A stretch of DNA of 64,000 bases from Undaria pinnatifida (Eukaryota; Sar; Phaeophyceae; Laminariales; Alariaceae). Below, in pieces: positions 22,075-33,700 of this stretch (position 1 is its first letter; each line of letters starts with the position of its first letter). Under the pieces are notes generated by a model. It did no database searches and was not told where the DNA came from. It saw only the letters and a program-made list of their open reading frames with translations. The position numbers and the translations under genes are program-made. The DNA lies in contig JABAKD010000002.1 in NCBI GenBank assembly GCA_012845835.1, positions 19,614,629-19,678,628 of the forward strand. The letters are read 5' to 3'.

Positions 22075-22370
22075 ATGACGCGTTGTAGTGCGGTTGCTGC
22101 ATTGCGTCAGATAGCTCACAGGAGGCAAGCATTGCCAATCGGGCTTAGCCGACCGTTTGTATTTATTAAGGCGATGATGAAATAAATGGCGCTCCAAGAC
22201 CAGGTATGGTGTTGTTGATTACCGGTGATTTCCAAGAGGACAGGATGAGGTCAAGAAGAAGAGAAGTGACAAGAGTATGCGACGGTCGAAACAAAGCAAA
22301 AAACGGAAACCCTACAGACAAGACGAAAAGCGGAAGGCCTGCGGCCCTCGTTGGGATTCCCGACATTCTG
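22075..22370 (+). pseudogene. Coding-like relic, downstream copy
   Basis: The paralogue of the 19960-20115 segment. It encodes AALRQIAHRRQALPIGLSR then, in a shifted frame, RPGMVLLITGDFQE, running open to a stop near 22378. The Gly-Asp in a hydrophobic strand is loosely reminiscent of the RuvC-II neighbourhood of Fanzor proteins, but this is not enough to assign. The in-frame stop and shift suggest decay or an unrecognised intron. Confidence 0.35.
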
Positions 22371-22549
22371 AAATACTGATCTACCAAACGACCATTTGAT
22401 TTGTGCCCCATATCTGCTATATCGCTAAATCAGTATTTGGCGTACGGCATTCCCGATATCTCGTACTTGCGCGGTGGTAGAGAATAACATTTCCATTGCA
22501 TGCATCACCAGTCCAAGACTTTCAGTAAATCCTGTCAGACAAAATAGCT

Positions 22550-22870
22550 ATGATATCCGGTGTACGAACAGCGAGGCGGCTTTTCGCCGGACTGTCTGCT
22601 TGCAGCGTAGAGTTCAGGGAGGTGAACGAGGACTACACCTCCAAGCTGTGCTCGACGTGCCATTACATGCTCGAGCTGATGCGGGACCAGCGCAACAAAC
22701 CGATCCACGCCGTACACCATTGTGTCACAACGAGCTGTGTACGCGTGGGACGTCGGGATGTCAACGCCCGTCGCAGCACCTTTGTCGTTTTCACCCACGA
22801 GTACTCGCACCGGGGTCAGAGCCTCGAGAATTTTACGCGCAGGTGCCAACAAGCCACACACGTGCAGTAG
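22550..22870 (+). pseudogene. Fanzor/TnpB-like RNA-guided nuclease, C-terminal RuvC-III and zinc-finger remnant
   Basis: A 106-codon ATG-initiated frame encodes, in order, a leader, EVNEDYTSKLCSTCH (the yTSK-x-C-x-x-C signature of TnpB and Fanzor proteins), a second Cys pair in HHCVTTSC, then GRRDVNARRS, matching the RDxNAAxNI block that carries the RuvC-III catalytic Asp, and a tail HRGQSLENFTRR like the G-x-x-RP-x-x-F ending of Fanzor proteins. These families are transposon-encoded, RNA-guided endonucleases. The N-terminal domain, RuvC-I and RuvC-II are not found as one open frame, so this is a terminal exon or a decayed copy. A possible 3' splice site (TCTGCTTGCAG) ends at 22605. Asp, both Cys pairs and TSK are intact; Ala-Ala has become Ala-Arg. 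Confidence 0.68.
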
Positions 22871-22917
22871 ACAACATATTCGGTCGTAGCATGCCACACT
22901 AGTTCAGGTTAGCTGCA

Positions 22918-22960
22918 ATGAGGGTGGAGGAAGTGCTCGAAGGGTCAGACGGAACAGGTA
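22918..22960 (+). other. Possible short first exon, unassigned
   Basis: The ATG at 22918 opens a 14-codon frame (MRVEEVLEGSDGT) running to a consensus donor, AACAG/GTAAGAG. No continuing exon was recognised downstream, so this is only a candidate. Confidence 0.2.
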
Positions 22961-24567
22961 AGAGTGGTTTTCCACTTTCTTCACAAAGAGTTAGTTTTAT
23001 TACTTTTGCATATTTACAAAATACGCCCTACGTGTGACGCGTGAGGACCTGCTTAGTGTGTATCAACCGTAACCGTAATATGAAATGTGCTTGATTATCT
23101 TGATAGACCAAGCGCGGCAGGTGTAACGTGTAATGTACGTTTGGTACACCCCCATATTGGTATATTTCTATCATTATTTAACAAAACGGTGGTACTTGTG
23201 TAGAGTGTTCGCGACGACTCCACTCACTCAGGCGCTGCTCCTTCCTCCCCTCGTACCGCCTCACACCGCCAACCATTTTTTTCCTCCCGTTGCTCAAATA
23301 CTTGGTTCGACCCCGCTCACCTTTTTGCATGCCACATCTTACGAGTACAACTTCTAAACACCAACTCCCCACAACTTCAACAACCATCGCCACTACCATC
23401 GCCACGGCCACCGCCACAATCGCAACCGACATCTTGGACGGTGCCAAACGTTGCGGAGAACCGTTTCACGGGACAAAACGCGACTCACGACGACCGCGGG
23501 GGGGGCGCTGCGCAAAACCAGGCGGTGTGCTCGAAATGTCGTGCAACTCCCCGCAGGACAACGCCACCGACTCTCCGCCCCCCCGCGCCCAACTCGCTCC
23601 CTGCTCCCCCGGCTACGGGCGGCGAGAGCTGCTCGTAGCCCCCCACATCATAAACCAATGCAGGTGACTTCCCCATGTGAAATCCGGGGGCGTTGCAGTG
23701 GTGATCATACCAAATCAACGCCCACAGACCCATCTTTAGCGGTAGTTCGTGCTGGAAACCCCGAAGCGGGCGCTATTATGCCAACTATTCTTCTATGTCA
23801 AACAATAGAAAACAGGACAGGACGACGCGGGAGGCTCCGTAGCGACACGGGAAGACGTACATACCCCCCACCCCCTTCCCCCGCCTCTAGGCCGTGTCTC
23901 CATCGCATATCAGATGCTGTCATTCGGCGGGGGGAAAGCTGGGACGGTGCTTATCCCCCCATGGTCTACCGCGCCTTAGCTTCGGTTAAAGGCGAAAGAG
24001 CTCGGGTCGGGAGTCTTCTGCGCCACGTCGGCGCGGTAGCTCTCCTGAATTTCAAGATAAGACGACAGTACAGACGAAGCGAGAGAAAAAGATAAAACAC
24101 ATACCCGCGGTGGTATTAACATTAGCGTTGGGATTAGCGGCGGCGGCGGTAACGGCGGTGGTGGTGGCGGTGGCATTGTGGCGATCTGCCGTGCGCACGA
24201 TTTATATTATTCATTGCAGTGTACGTGATTCTAGCGCTTAGTGGATCATCTCCGGACACCGTAGCGCCCAGTTGCTATGATACGTGTGCCGATGCTGCAA
24301 TCGTCACTTGTTTGTGTTGGTCTCTTTTCACCTCTTAACTCCTAAAAGGTTTAAATCTGAATTTTAGAGCAATTGTAATTCATCCACGTTTTCGGTACAA
24401 ACCACTTCGAGATATGATTGGATTTGGGGCCAGAGAAGCTAATTACGGCAGCAGCAGCTATGAAGGGGTGTTAAGCAGGAGGCCCCTGACAACGAACCAA
24501 CAACATCCAGAAACAAAAATACGACCATGCTATGGAGGTAAGTAGAGGTGGGTACGGTGCTAGGGAA
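22961..24567. other. No gene recognised between the Fanzor remnant and the PsbP terminal exon
   Basis: The stretch contains ACC/GCC triplet-like DNA at 23365-23430, a GC-rich block at 23500-23640 where several frames are open, and a GGC/GGT triplet block at 24125-24178. It should also hold the 3' UTR of the PsbP-family gene. Confidence 0.45.
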
Positions 24568-24708
24568 TTATTTTTGACAACGGGCTCTCACGATCATCTC
24601 CGCGACAACAGGGGATATTTTGCCCCAGCGAGAAGCCAGAATGCTCGCCGTGAAGATCACTACATCGCTGCCGACGATGGTTGACGCCACGCAAGCCCTT
24701 CTCTCCAC
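24568..24708 (-). CDS. PsbP-family exon f (last exon)
   Basis: The acceptor CGCTTACAG precedes 24708; stop TAA at 24570-24568. It encodes VERRACVASTIVGSDVVIF, then ASILASRWGK and a short basic tail. VERR, G-x-D-V and the A-x-RW block match PsbP-family C-termini. Confidence 0.9.
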   Translation of the reverse strand: MERRACVASTIVGSDVVIFTASILASRWGKISPVVAEMIVRARCQK

Positions 24709-27700
24709 CTGTAAGCGAGGGCGGACGCGGGGGCGAGGGCGGGGGGGCGGGGCGGGGTGGCAAGGAGAGCTGGTTGTCATGTGGGATCTGCACGATACGG
24801 CTTGCTGTGAAGGTATAAGACAGTGCGGACCCAAGGACCGACTACTGACACGCAACATAAGACGATACCTTGACGTGCTCTGAGTTAAGAAGACAATCAG
24901 ATACCAGTCACGACGATGCCTTGTTGTGCGACGGGACGCACATGCTTTACTGACAAGTCGACATGTCAAGGTATGGTGAGAGATAGAGTCACGGGGGGAG
25001 TGGGGGAGGTGCATACGCACTGAGTAGGTCTGATCGACGGCGACACTGGAGTAAAGCACCGCACTTGCAGAGGGCTTTTGATACAAGTAAGGACGCGCAT
25101 GCACCACGCCGAGCTCGAAGCCCACCGGTCGTATGTACGGACAACGGGACATGGCGGTTGCGATTTGATTTTCTACGCGATCTTCTCCGCAACGAGGGTG
25201 AAGTTATCTAAAAAGAGTTCCACTACGTTCCACGCCGAGCTCGAAGCCCGCCGGTCGTATGTACGGACAACGGGACATGGCGGTTGCGATTTAATTTTCT
25301 ACGCAACGAGGGTGAAGTTATCTAAAAAGAGTTCCACTACGTTCAAGCTTGTAATAACATACCCCACAGGTGCTTTTTTATTACGATCGCAAAATAATAC
25401 CGTATAACAGGCAAGACAACACACTCTCGGGTGAATTTCAGAGTCGTTTTTCTCCAAAGCAAGGGGGGCACACACAACGAAGGTGGCGGCTTTATTTCCA
25501 TAGAAGCATCGCTCGGCGTTTACACTCGCCCAATTGTCAAGAAAATAAGCCCCGAAAGCATCCACGGGTGTTCGCTATCTCGCGTATCAAACGACACCCG
25601 TACGCGATGTCAAATACGGGAAGAAACACGCAGCGATGGCTGGTGCTCTGGGCGCCACCGCGACATTCCCAGGTTTCTTACTTAAACCCATGCGGCAATT
25701 CAGAGGCCAAAAAGACGACAAAATACGACGATGAAACACGACGTCGGCCACTGGTTAGTCGGGGGGTGACAGATATTCGACGCGAGTCGACGAGGAAAGA
25801 AAATGCTGACTTCTTGCAATAAAAGTGAAGGCACGTACCGTAGTGGGGAGGGGGGAGGAGCGCACGCTATGTGACCCCGATTCTGAGTTACTACTGAGAG
25901 GGAGCACGAGAGATGAAGGAAAAAAAAAAAAAAAAAAAGGAAAACACATCGTGTTCAAACTGCAATGCAAGGAGTCGAACGGTACGACACGGACGCAGCA
26001 TGACCCTACTTGTGCTGCCGCGCTCTCAAAGCGTTCGCAGACGGTTGGCCAGACCAACATTATAACTGATTGATTTTCCTTCCGAAAATATGCAGTACGC
26101 AATTAATTCCAATACGATTATGACAGGAAGAACAACTTGTACCTCTTTTCGGCGGTGTGGCAGATGATAACGTAAAAAGCTGACACGATAAACCGAATGC
26201 CACCACTCTCACCCAATTTGTTCTCCTTCGCCGCGTGTTCCCACGAGAAGGCGCATCTACCTCTATCAATCTAGTTATCGTACCTAATATCCCCATTGGG
26301 ATACACATTGTTCCACACGTCGAACAGATTAGATTCCAATAAATGATCTACCTGGCATGCCTCTCAGAACACAGATCCCTGGTCGGTATGATCTCCTATG
26401 GTCAATGGATCATGTTGCCGGGTGAAAGCCGGATGATCCGAACCATCTAGCACACGCTTTCTGGGTTAGATCCGTACTACACAGATCCTGCACAACATAT
26501 CATAACGACAGGTAGTGATCTCGATGTCTAGATCGTAATCTGTCCATTGTGTGCATTGTTGTATCAAATTGCCGTGCGTCCATTGTTTGTTGGGCCGCTT
26601 TCTCTGGGTCCCAAACGGGATAAGAAGCTCTGTTGATTAATGCTTGTAGCAAGATACGGATGCGAAGTAGAATAAGGAGTACTATGGGAAATTGGATGGA
26701 ATAGTGGCGGGAGTGTGGGATGCATGATGAATGTTATGCTCCCGAGTGAACTGTGAGCTTCTACCGGCATGCGGGACATGTCGATGCGCTACTGTGTGTC
26801 AACGTAATTATTCATCACGTGTGGGTATCAAACGGCAACTACGCTTTTCAGCACTTTCCTTCGCATTAGCCCCGTCGACGCTTTGGGATTAATCGAACAA
26901 GCTCACCTGCAACAGCCCTTGGGTCGGCGCCGAAAACTTAAGGTCCACATACCTGCACCGGTACGAGGGCAAGCGTCGAAAATGAACGTTTCCAACGGCG
27001 TGTTCTGGAGGGTATACAGGTAATACCCTAGGGGGGAACTGGGTACATACCCGAGTATCATCCAAACCAATATGTTTCGTACCGGGGTATCTCAGAGAAT
27101 ATACGCTATTGGTTTCCCTGTGTACCATAAAGTGGCGTAGAAAACACCATCATACCGTTTCACAGTTTTTAGATTTTTGGTCGTGCAAGGGTCATTCGCC
27201 ACAGAACGGTACATCTTGGGGAGATTGGAGTCGGTGTACCAAGCGTTGGTTGCTTTATTGTCCCTTCATTCAGCTGATTTAAGTTTTTATTGATTTTAGT
27301 TTACATCTATACATTACACTGCCGTAGAAACCACCGGTACACCATTCTATGGATTGTAGGCTTTTGGTCGGACAATCAGACGACTCGGCGGTTTAGCTGA
27401 CATTCAAAATAAATAAACTGAGGAAGTAAGGACGCCCTTGAACGTTCCATCTTTTTGAGTAGGCCTTGCCGGTGGTGATTGGAAGGGAGGAGAGAGGGGG
27501 GGAGGGAGAGAGAGACATTGTCGAAATAAGTGTTGAGAGTCAACTTCGTGGTAAGGACGCATCGCAGGGGGGGCACGTCGACTAACCCGACAACGTTTGG
27601 GAGGCGGTTATGATGTTGGTGCTGTTGCTACTGTTGGTGTGGGTTGACAGTGGTGGCGATGGCGAGAGGATTAGCGATGATGTTGTTGCTGTCGACCTAT

Positions 27701-30700
27701 TCATAGTGGTAGTGGTGGTGTTGGTGCCGTAATTACTGTTGATACATGTGCCTGCAGCGTTTTGGAGACGGTTATGGTGTTGGTGATGATGGTTGTCACT
27801 GTTGGTGTGGGTTGGCAGCGGTGGTGTTGGCGTTCGTGTTGGTGATGATGTTCCTGTCGATTAGTTGATAGTGGTGGCGGTGGTGGCGGTGGTGCTGTTC
27901 TTGCTGCTAATGTGTGCCTACAACATATCGGGGGCGGCTATGATGTGTTGGTGATGCTGCTGTTACTGTTGGTGTGAGTTGACAATGGTCGTGTTGGCAA
28001 TAGTGTAGGTGATGATGCTGCTCTTACTGATTTGTTGATAGTGGTGGTGTTGGTGGTGTTGGTGGTGTTGGCGATGTTGCTCTTACTGCTGGTGTGTGCC
28101 TGTAACGCATTATCAGCGTCTATGATGTGGGTGGTGCTGTTGTTACTGTACGTGTGGGTTGACAGTGGTGGTGTTGGCATTAGTGTCGGTGATGATGTTC
28201 CCGCCAATTTGCTTATAATGGTGGTGGTGATGTCGGTGGTGTTGGTGTTGGTGATATTGTTCTTACTGTTGATGTGCGCCTACAACGTTTCGGCGGCTAT
28301 GGTGTTGGCGATGGTGTTGCTACTGTTGGTGTTGGTTGACAGTGGTGGTGTTGGTGATATTGTCGAACAATTATTATGGTGGTGGTGATGTTGGCACTGT
28401 CGCTGTTGATGTGTGTTGATCGTGGTGTGGGTGCTGGCGTTGGTACACTTGCTGCAACCGTTAATGCGTGCTGATGGTGGTGTTGGTGCCAGTTATATTA
28501 ATAGTGTCGGTGGTCGTGTTGATGCAATGACTTTTTTTTGTGCCGGACGTGTCTATTGGCAACACGATTAAGATGATGATCACGGTAAACGAGGGCTTTG
28601 TCGCCGAAAATCCGTGGAAATCGCGAACCTCGAGGCGCTATTCGCAATGCAACCGAGCCAATTCAGAACAACGGCGGCGAAACTGTATTTGCCCGCGCCA
28701 TCGTCATCGCCGAGGTCGCCGCCGCCGTTGGGCGCCCTTGCCTGTACGTTCGCTTCCCCTTGACCAGCGTCTTGGCCCCTACGACCTTAAAGTCGTCCAC
28801 CTTGCCGAAGTTGCCGTATGGCCCCTGGCAAATAAATATTCAAACGTAACAAAAAACGAAAAGCAATGAGAAAAGCAACAACAAACTAACAAACGAGCAA
28901 GCAAGCAAGCAAACAAACAAACGAACCAACCGACGAACAAACAAGCAAACAAACAAACAAGACGCGTGCCACGGTATAGGCAGAAGTTTTGAGCAAAAAC
29001 AAATCTGACTGACGGGGCGCCTTAACTCACTTTCATGTGTGTTTGGTATACCTAGGCCATGGGTTTGTTCACCGGATTGTCCTTTCAGTATAATCAAAAC
29101 GGTTTTTTGTGTGAGGTACTGATAGTATGGATCTCATCAACAGATTAGGAACCTCAGAAGGAAAATTGGAGCACCTTCATCGTAAGATGTGTCACAAACA
29201 AACAAAAGAGATGACAAAAATCGACCGATATTTCTTGCCGAAACCCCCCTTCAACGCGACGGCTATTTTTACGTATATATGCATATATTTTAACGTGTAC
29301 GCGCGCTTACAAATACGCCAGTACTAGTTATCAGGCGGTTGAGAAAAACGTTATGCCAACGGTGAGTTTCGTACTATTTTCGCCCTGACATCCCCCCTTC
29401 CAGGCAAAGCTATAATACCAGGTACATATGTCAGACGTACAAGCACCCGAAAACAGTAGTCGTGTTACGGCTTGAGAAAGTATAAGCGACGATACTTTAT
29501 TTTCCCGAGATCGCGTCTTCCACGCAGCTCCCAGGTACGGTACACATTGCACGAACGAGCTCTTGAAAAATATACCGCCGCCAGGCACCTGGTACTGTAT
29601 CTTGTAGCAGATGCTGCATATTATATACCTGGTATCATCGTCGTATTTTAGTTATTACAAGGTTTCCGTTCGGGACCGGGTTAACGTGATATCCCGGGGG
29701 CATGCAAGTCGAAAAGGGTGAACGTAGGCATCCCAATGACATGTATGAGCTACTGCTTGTGCTACTGCTGCATGCGTTCCACTTTCACCACACTAAACAT
29801 ATCGGTGTCTATGGGCCCTGCGCGGCTCGGCAATACGAGCCAGGCGGCAGTATGGGCCATGACTCCTCCGTTCCCCTTGCCGCCTCGGTAAGGCATGCTG
29901 CGAGGCATGCCCTAGCAGGCTTGTAGCGAGTGGGGGGTGGCTTTCTGGCGGGTGTAAGGCCGGACTCACCCTCAAGGAGTGATACCTTCTTGCTGCTGCG
30001 TGTGGCCGCGAGGCTTAGGCGTGGCGGTAGAGTTGGGCCGTACGTGGTGCGTTAGGCATGGTCACCTTCGATTCGCGCGTCTTTTTAGGCAGCAGCGGCG
30101 GAGCAGCAATGCTTAATCGGGATGCTCGTGCGCGGAGGCAGGCGCCACCACGAGCCACTCTACGGCGCAGTCTTGGTTTGAGTGGAGGGGACTGCGCGGG
30201 CAGGAGGCTGGATTCGACGACGGAGGAGGAGGGCGACTGAGCGTCGACGGGCGGGGAAGAGACGGATTGAACTCTCCCTGAACGAGAACTTTTGTTTTTC
30301 AGATCAGCACCGCAAGCTGCGAGGTGTATTTGTTTTTCGGGACGGGGGAGAAGGGGAACCGATTGGAATTGAGTGTCAACGAGAGCAAGTGCGAATGAGC
30401 GGGCCGAGTGAGCTAAGGCGATGAGGCGGCCATGGAGAACCACAGCAGGAGGATGGCACACGGAGACCCACGACCCGCACGCACACCATCATCACGACAG
30501 CAGCGATCGTCTTTTTTCAGTTTTTTTTTACGAGGCAGTAGTACAACATGTTACTTACGTCACTGATTTTTGCAGAATTGGTAGAGTTGTATACCCTTCA
30601 TGGGGGACGACCCCCCGCAATTTTCAATTTTCAGGCACGGGCGTCGTAGCTGCGCTGCCACCTGTCAGATAACCCGGGAAGACGGGGCGATCATCGATAT

Positions 30701-33700
30701 TTGTGTGGTGGTTTTTGGTTCGATTGCTCTTTTTTCACTACATGCCCGCGGGTCGTCACTCTGACAGCGCTCCAGAGAGCAGGCGCGTTCGTTTGTGATC
30801 ACGATTACCGTGCGGTTCGTACGGTGCAGGCAGCCCGACCGCTGTAGTTTGTAGCCGCGAGTTGGTTAGTTGTTGGAACGGGAGAATTCTATGCCGTAGT
30901 TGAGTGGATACCCACGGCCAAGTGAGTTCAGTTTGCACATTGGATCATTTCACTAGTGCGCCTTCTTCGTATCATGCGTTTTTAGGCGGGAAAGCGTAGT
31001 ATTTCCCGGACGAATTTTTATTTTATTTGGTTTTCCGGATCTTCTTAGGGCTCCAGCACCTTTGTGTGACCGCGGACTCTAGATGTTTGACAAGAGTTAA
31101 TGTGAGATAACAACAACAACAACAACATGGGCCTTGCTCTGTGGGTCTTGCCCGGTGCGACTACCTCCCAGAAGCGGCGCGGGGAGCACAACAAAAACGC
31201 AAGAAATAGTAGCTAGGTGCCAATTTCCCAGGTAGACGGGCGGAAGGAGGCATTTTGTCGGGCGAGGTGTGTTGCATGTTCAGTGCGAAGTGTGCAACAG
31301 AAGTGACAGGGCTAGGTGCAACAGATACGTATGATAATCAAGGTGCTGCTGCCGCTGCTGCTGTTGCTCTGGTGTCCGCTGCTGGCTGTACGTAAAGCTG
31401 CGTCGTAGCAGATAGCAGAGAGGGTAACACATATTCGGCTGATGATGTCGCACAGCCGGCAGGAGAGCGGAGAGAACAATAAAATGTGAACGGAACGGGC
31501 AATTTTATAAAAAATATTTGAACCGATGTGGTGTTTTCCATGCACCTGATCGCCTCAGCGAGGCGGAACACAACCCCTTGACAAAAAGAGCCAGCTCAAA
31601 TCCTCAGAGCACCCCCACAGAGCTCGGCCGGGATCCAGACATGCATCGTAATATACCCGCGGCCCCGTTGCTTGCACCGCAGCCGAAAGCGCGAAAACAA
31701 AACCTCGGCCGCCGTAGAACAGCATGCCAAAAACAGCGCATATTTGCATATACACATTGTGTTGTTTTGTCATCCCACAATGCGCCGCGTGAATCCCAAA
31801 ATTGATTGACAAACAGAAAACTGTTTGAAGAATTGGTTTCCTGGACTTCAACGATGTATACGTAAAGTACGTGTTTTTCCTGGCATGCTGTTCTCCGGCG
31901 CATTCGGCTGTGGGGCAAACAAGGCACCCATCGGTACGTTACGAGGCATGCCTGGATCCCGGCCCAGCTCCGTGGCGGTGCTCTGATCATTCAACGTAGC
32001 TGAGCTGGCTCTATTTATCAAGGGGTTGTGTTCCGCCTCGCTGAGCCGAGTAGGTGCCTTGAAAACCCCACAATTTTGGATACTTGTAAATATCCCGCTC
32101 CCCTCTCAAATATTGCATTCGTTCCACTCTCCTGTCTGGTGTACGTCATCAGTCCAATTGTTTTTACCCTCTCTGCTGTCTGCTAAGCAGCAGAAGCAGC
32201 ACTCTTTTGTGACATCCACGCACACTTCTTCTGTGTGTATGTATGTGTGCTTGAGGAGTGTGTGCTGTATTAGGCAGTGCTATGTAGCCAACACAAGTCA
32301 AGTCAACCCCATCCCGAAGGGGAACCTTGTAAGACCCAGGCTATGGTGACGGGGGGGGGTGTACCCAGTTTGTGCATGGCCGTAGTCGTATGACCATAGA
32401 CCCTCGCATCCCTACCATGCCGGGACCGAGCAAGTCGGGTTTTCACCAACCAGGCAGACATTGCTAGCACCAAGCGCAAAGCGCTGTGAGGTGTTCGGCG
32501 AGTCGCATAAAGAGTGAACTGCATCCTTCCAAGAACCGCTCGTAAGACGGACTTCGACACCTTGCGCCTACTTCATTGCCTATGGATGGCAGCACCAATG
32601 AATTATACTTTGTTTTCTGGTGTGGCCACTTCAGAGACAGCACTGAGTATTACGGTGCAACGGCCTCGTGGGTGCCTCACCATATTCACACTACGCGGTG
32701 CAATCGTTCCCCTTGTGCGGAGTTAGGGTTCTCCACCCCGCACAATATGATCTAACAGGCTACGCTAGGGGGTTATGTTGTTCAAGTGATTTTTTCGCAG
32801 TGGCTCGGGCCACTCGCGCGCGTGACCCCCCTGTTCCTTTGCGGTCTTAACTTTTCGTGCTCTTCGAATTTTTTTAGATGGATCCGCAATGGAATGGTGA
32901 GCTACGCTGCTACAAATAGTTCGCCTGGAGTGTTTTTGTCAGCGAGGTACAGAGTCACGCGTGCGAGTGGTGAAGGTATGCGCGTGCAGGAAAAAGAGGA
33001 TGATGCATTTCCTTCGCGGATTAGCGACGCTTTCAGTTCGTCCGTGGCGTGCGTGGAACTAATACAAGAGCTTATCTAGTACAAGTGAGTGACCAACGTG
33101 AACCTGCCTAATAAAGAGACCTGCAAAGGGTGGCCTGAGTCTGTAGCAGCCCGCCCTAATCGTATAATAGTAACCCTCCTACTGTAGCCTTGGTCAAATA
33201 TCAAACATAAGGCTCTCCTTAGGAGTTGTCATGGTCAGGGGGGCGCAAGACAAAAGGGTTACCTCAACAGCAGCAGAGGAGGAAAAACGATTTTTTTAAC
33301 TTCGACGCAGGAAATTTTGTAGGTTTGTGTCGCTGCGTTCGTCGATACGTGCCACGCTTTTTTTCTTGATTTAAGTATGCTGAGTGGCCTACAAAGATGG
33401 GAGAATGGGGCACAGGGATCATCCTGTCGCTGTTTCGAGCTTGGCGTGAACACCAGAGGTAGACAGGGTGGCGGTCGCGTCAGCTATCACAGCAGTCGTG
33501 GTTGGTAGACAACTCGGAGTGGTAGGAGCGGTAGCAGCAGCAACAGCAGCAGCAGAGCGTAACATACTCGTGCCATAACTGGTAGCACTTTTTTGAGGGG
33601 TGCACACATAAACAGCAGTGAGAGCCGAACAAACCGCAAACAAAAGCAAACAAAAAAAATAACGTCCTTGCTACGAAAAAAGAGGCGGGCGCGTATCACA

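Noticed and set aside
28032-28388. Hydrophobic Val/Leu-rich ORF that looks like a membrane protein
   Set aside because: Direct translation of the GTT/GGT minisatellite.
30015-30461. 148-codon minus-strand ORF in PsbP intron b-d
   Set aside because: Several frames are open in this GC-rich block; no domain; adding it as an exon would break the b-d junction.
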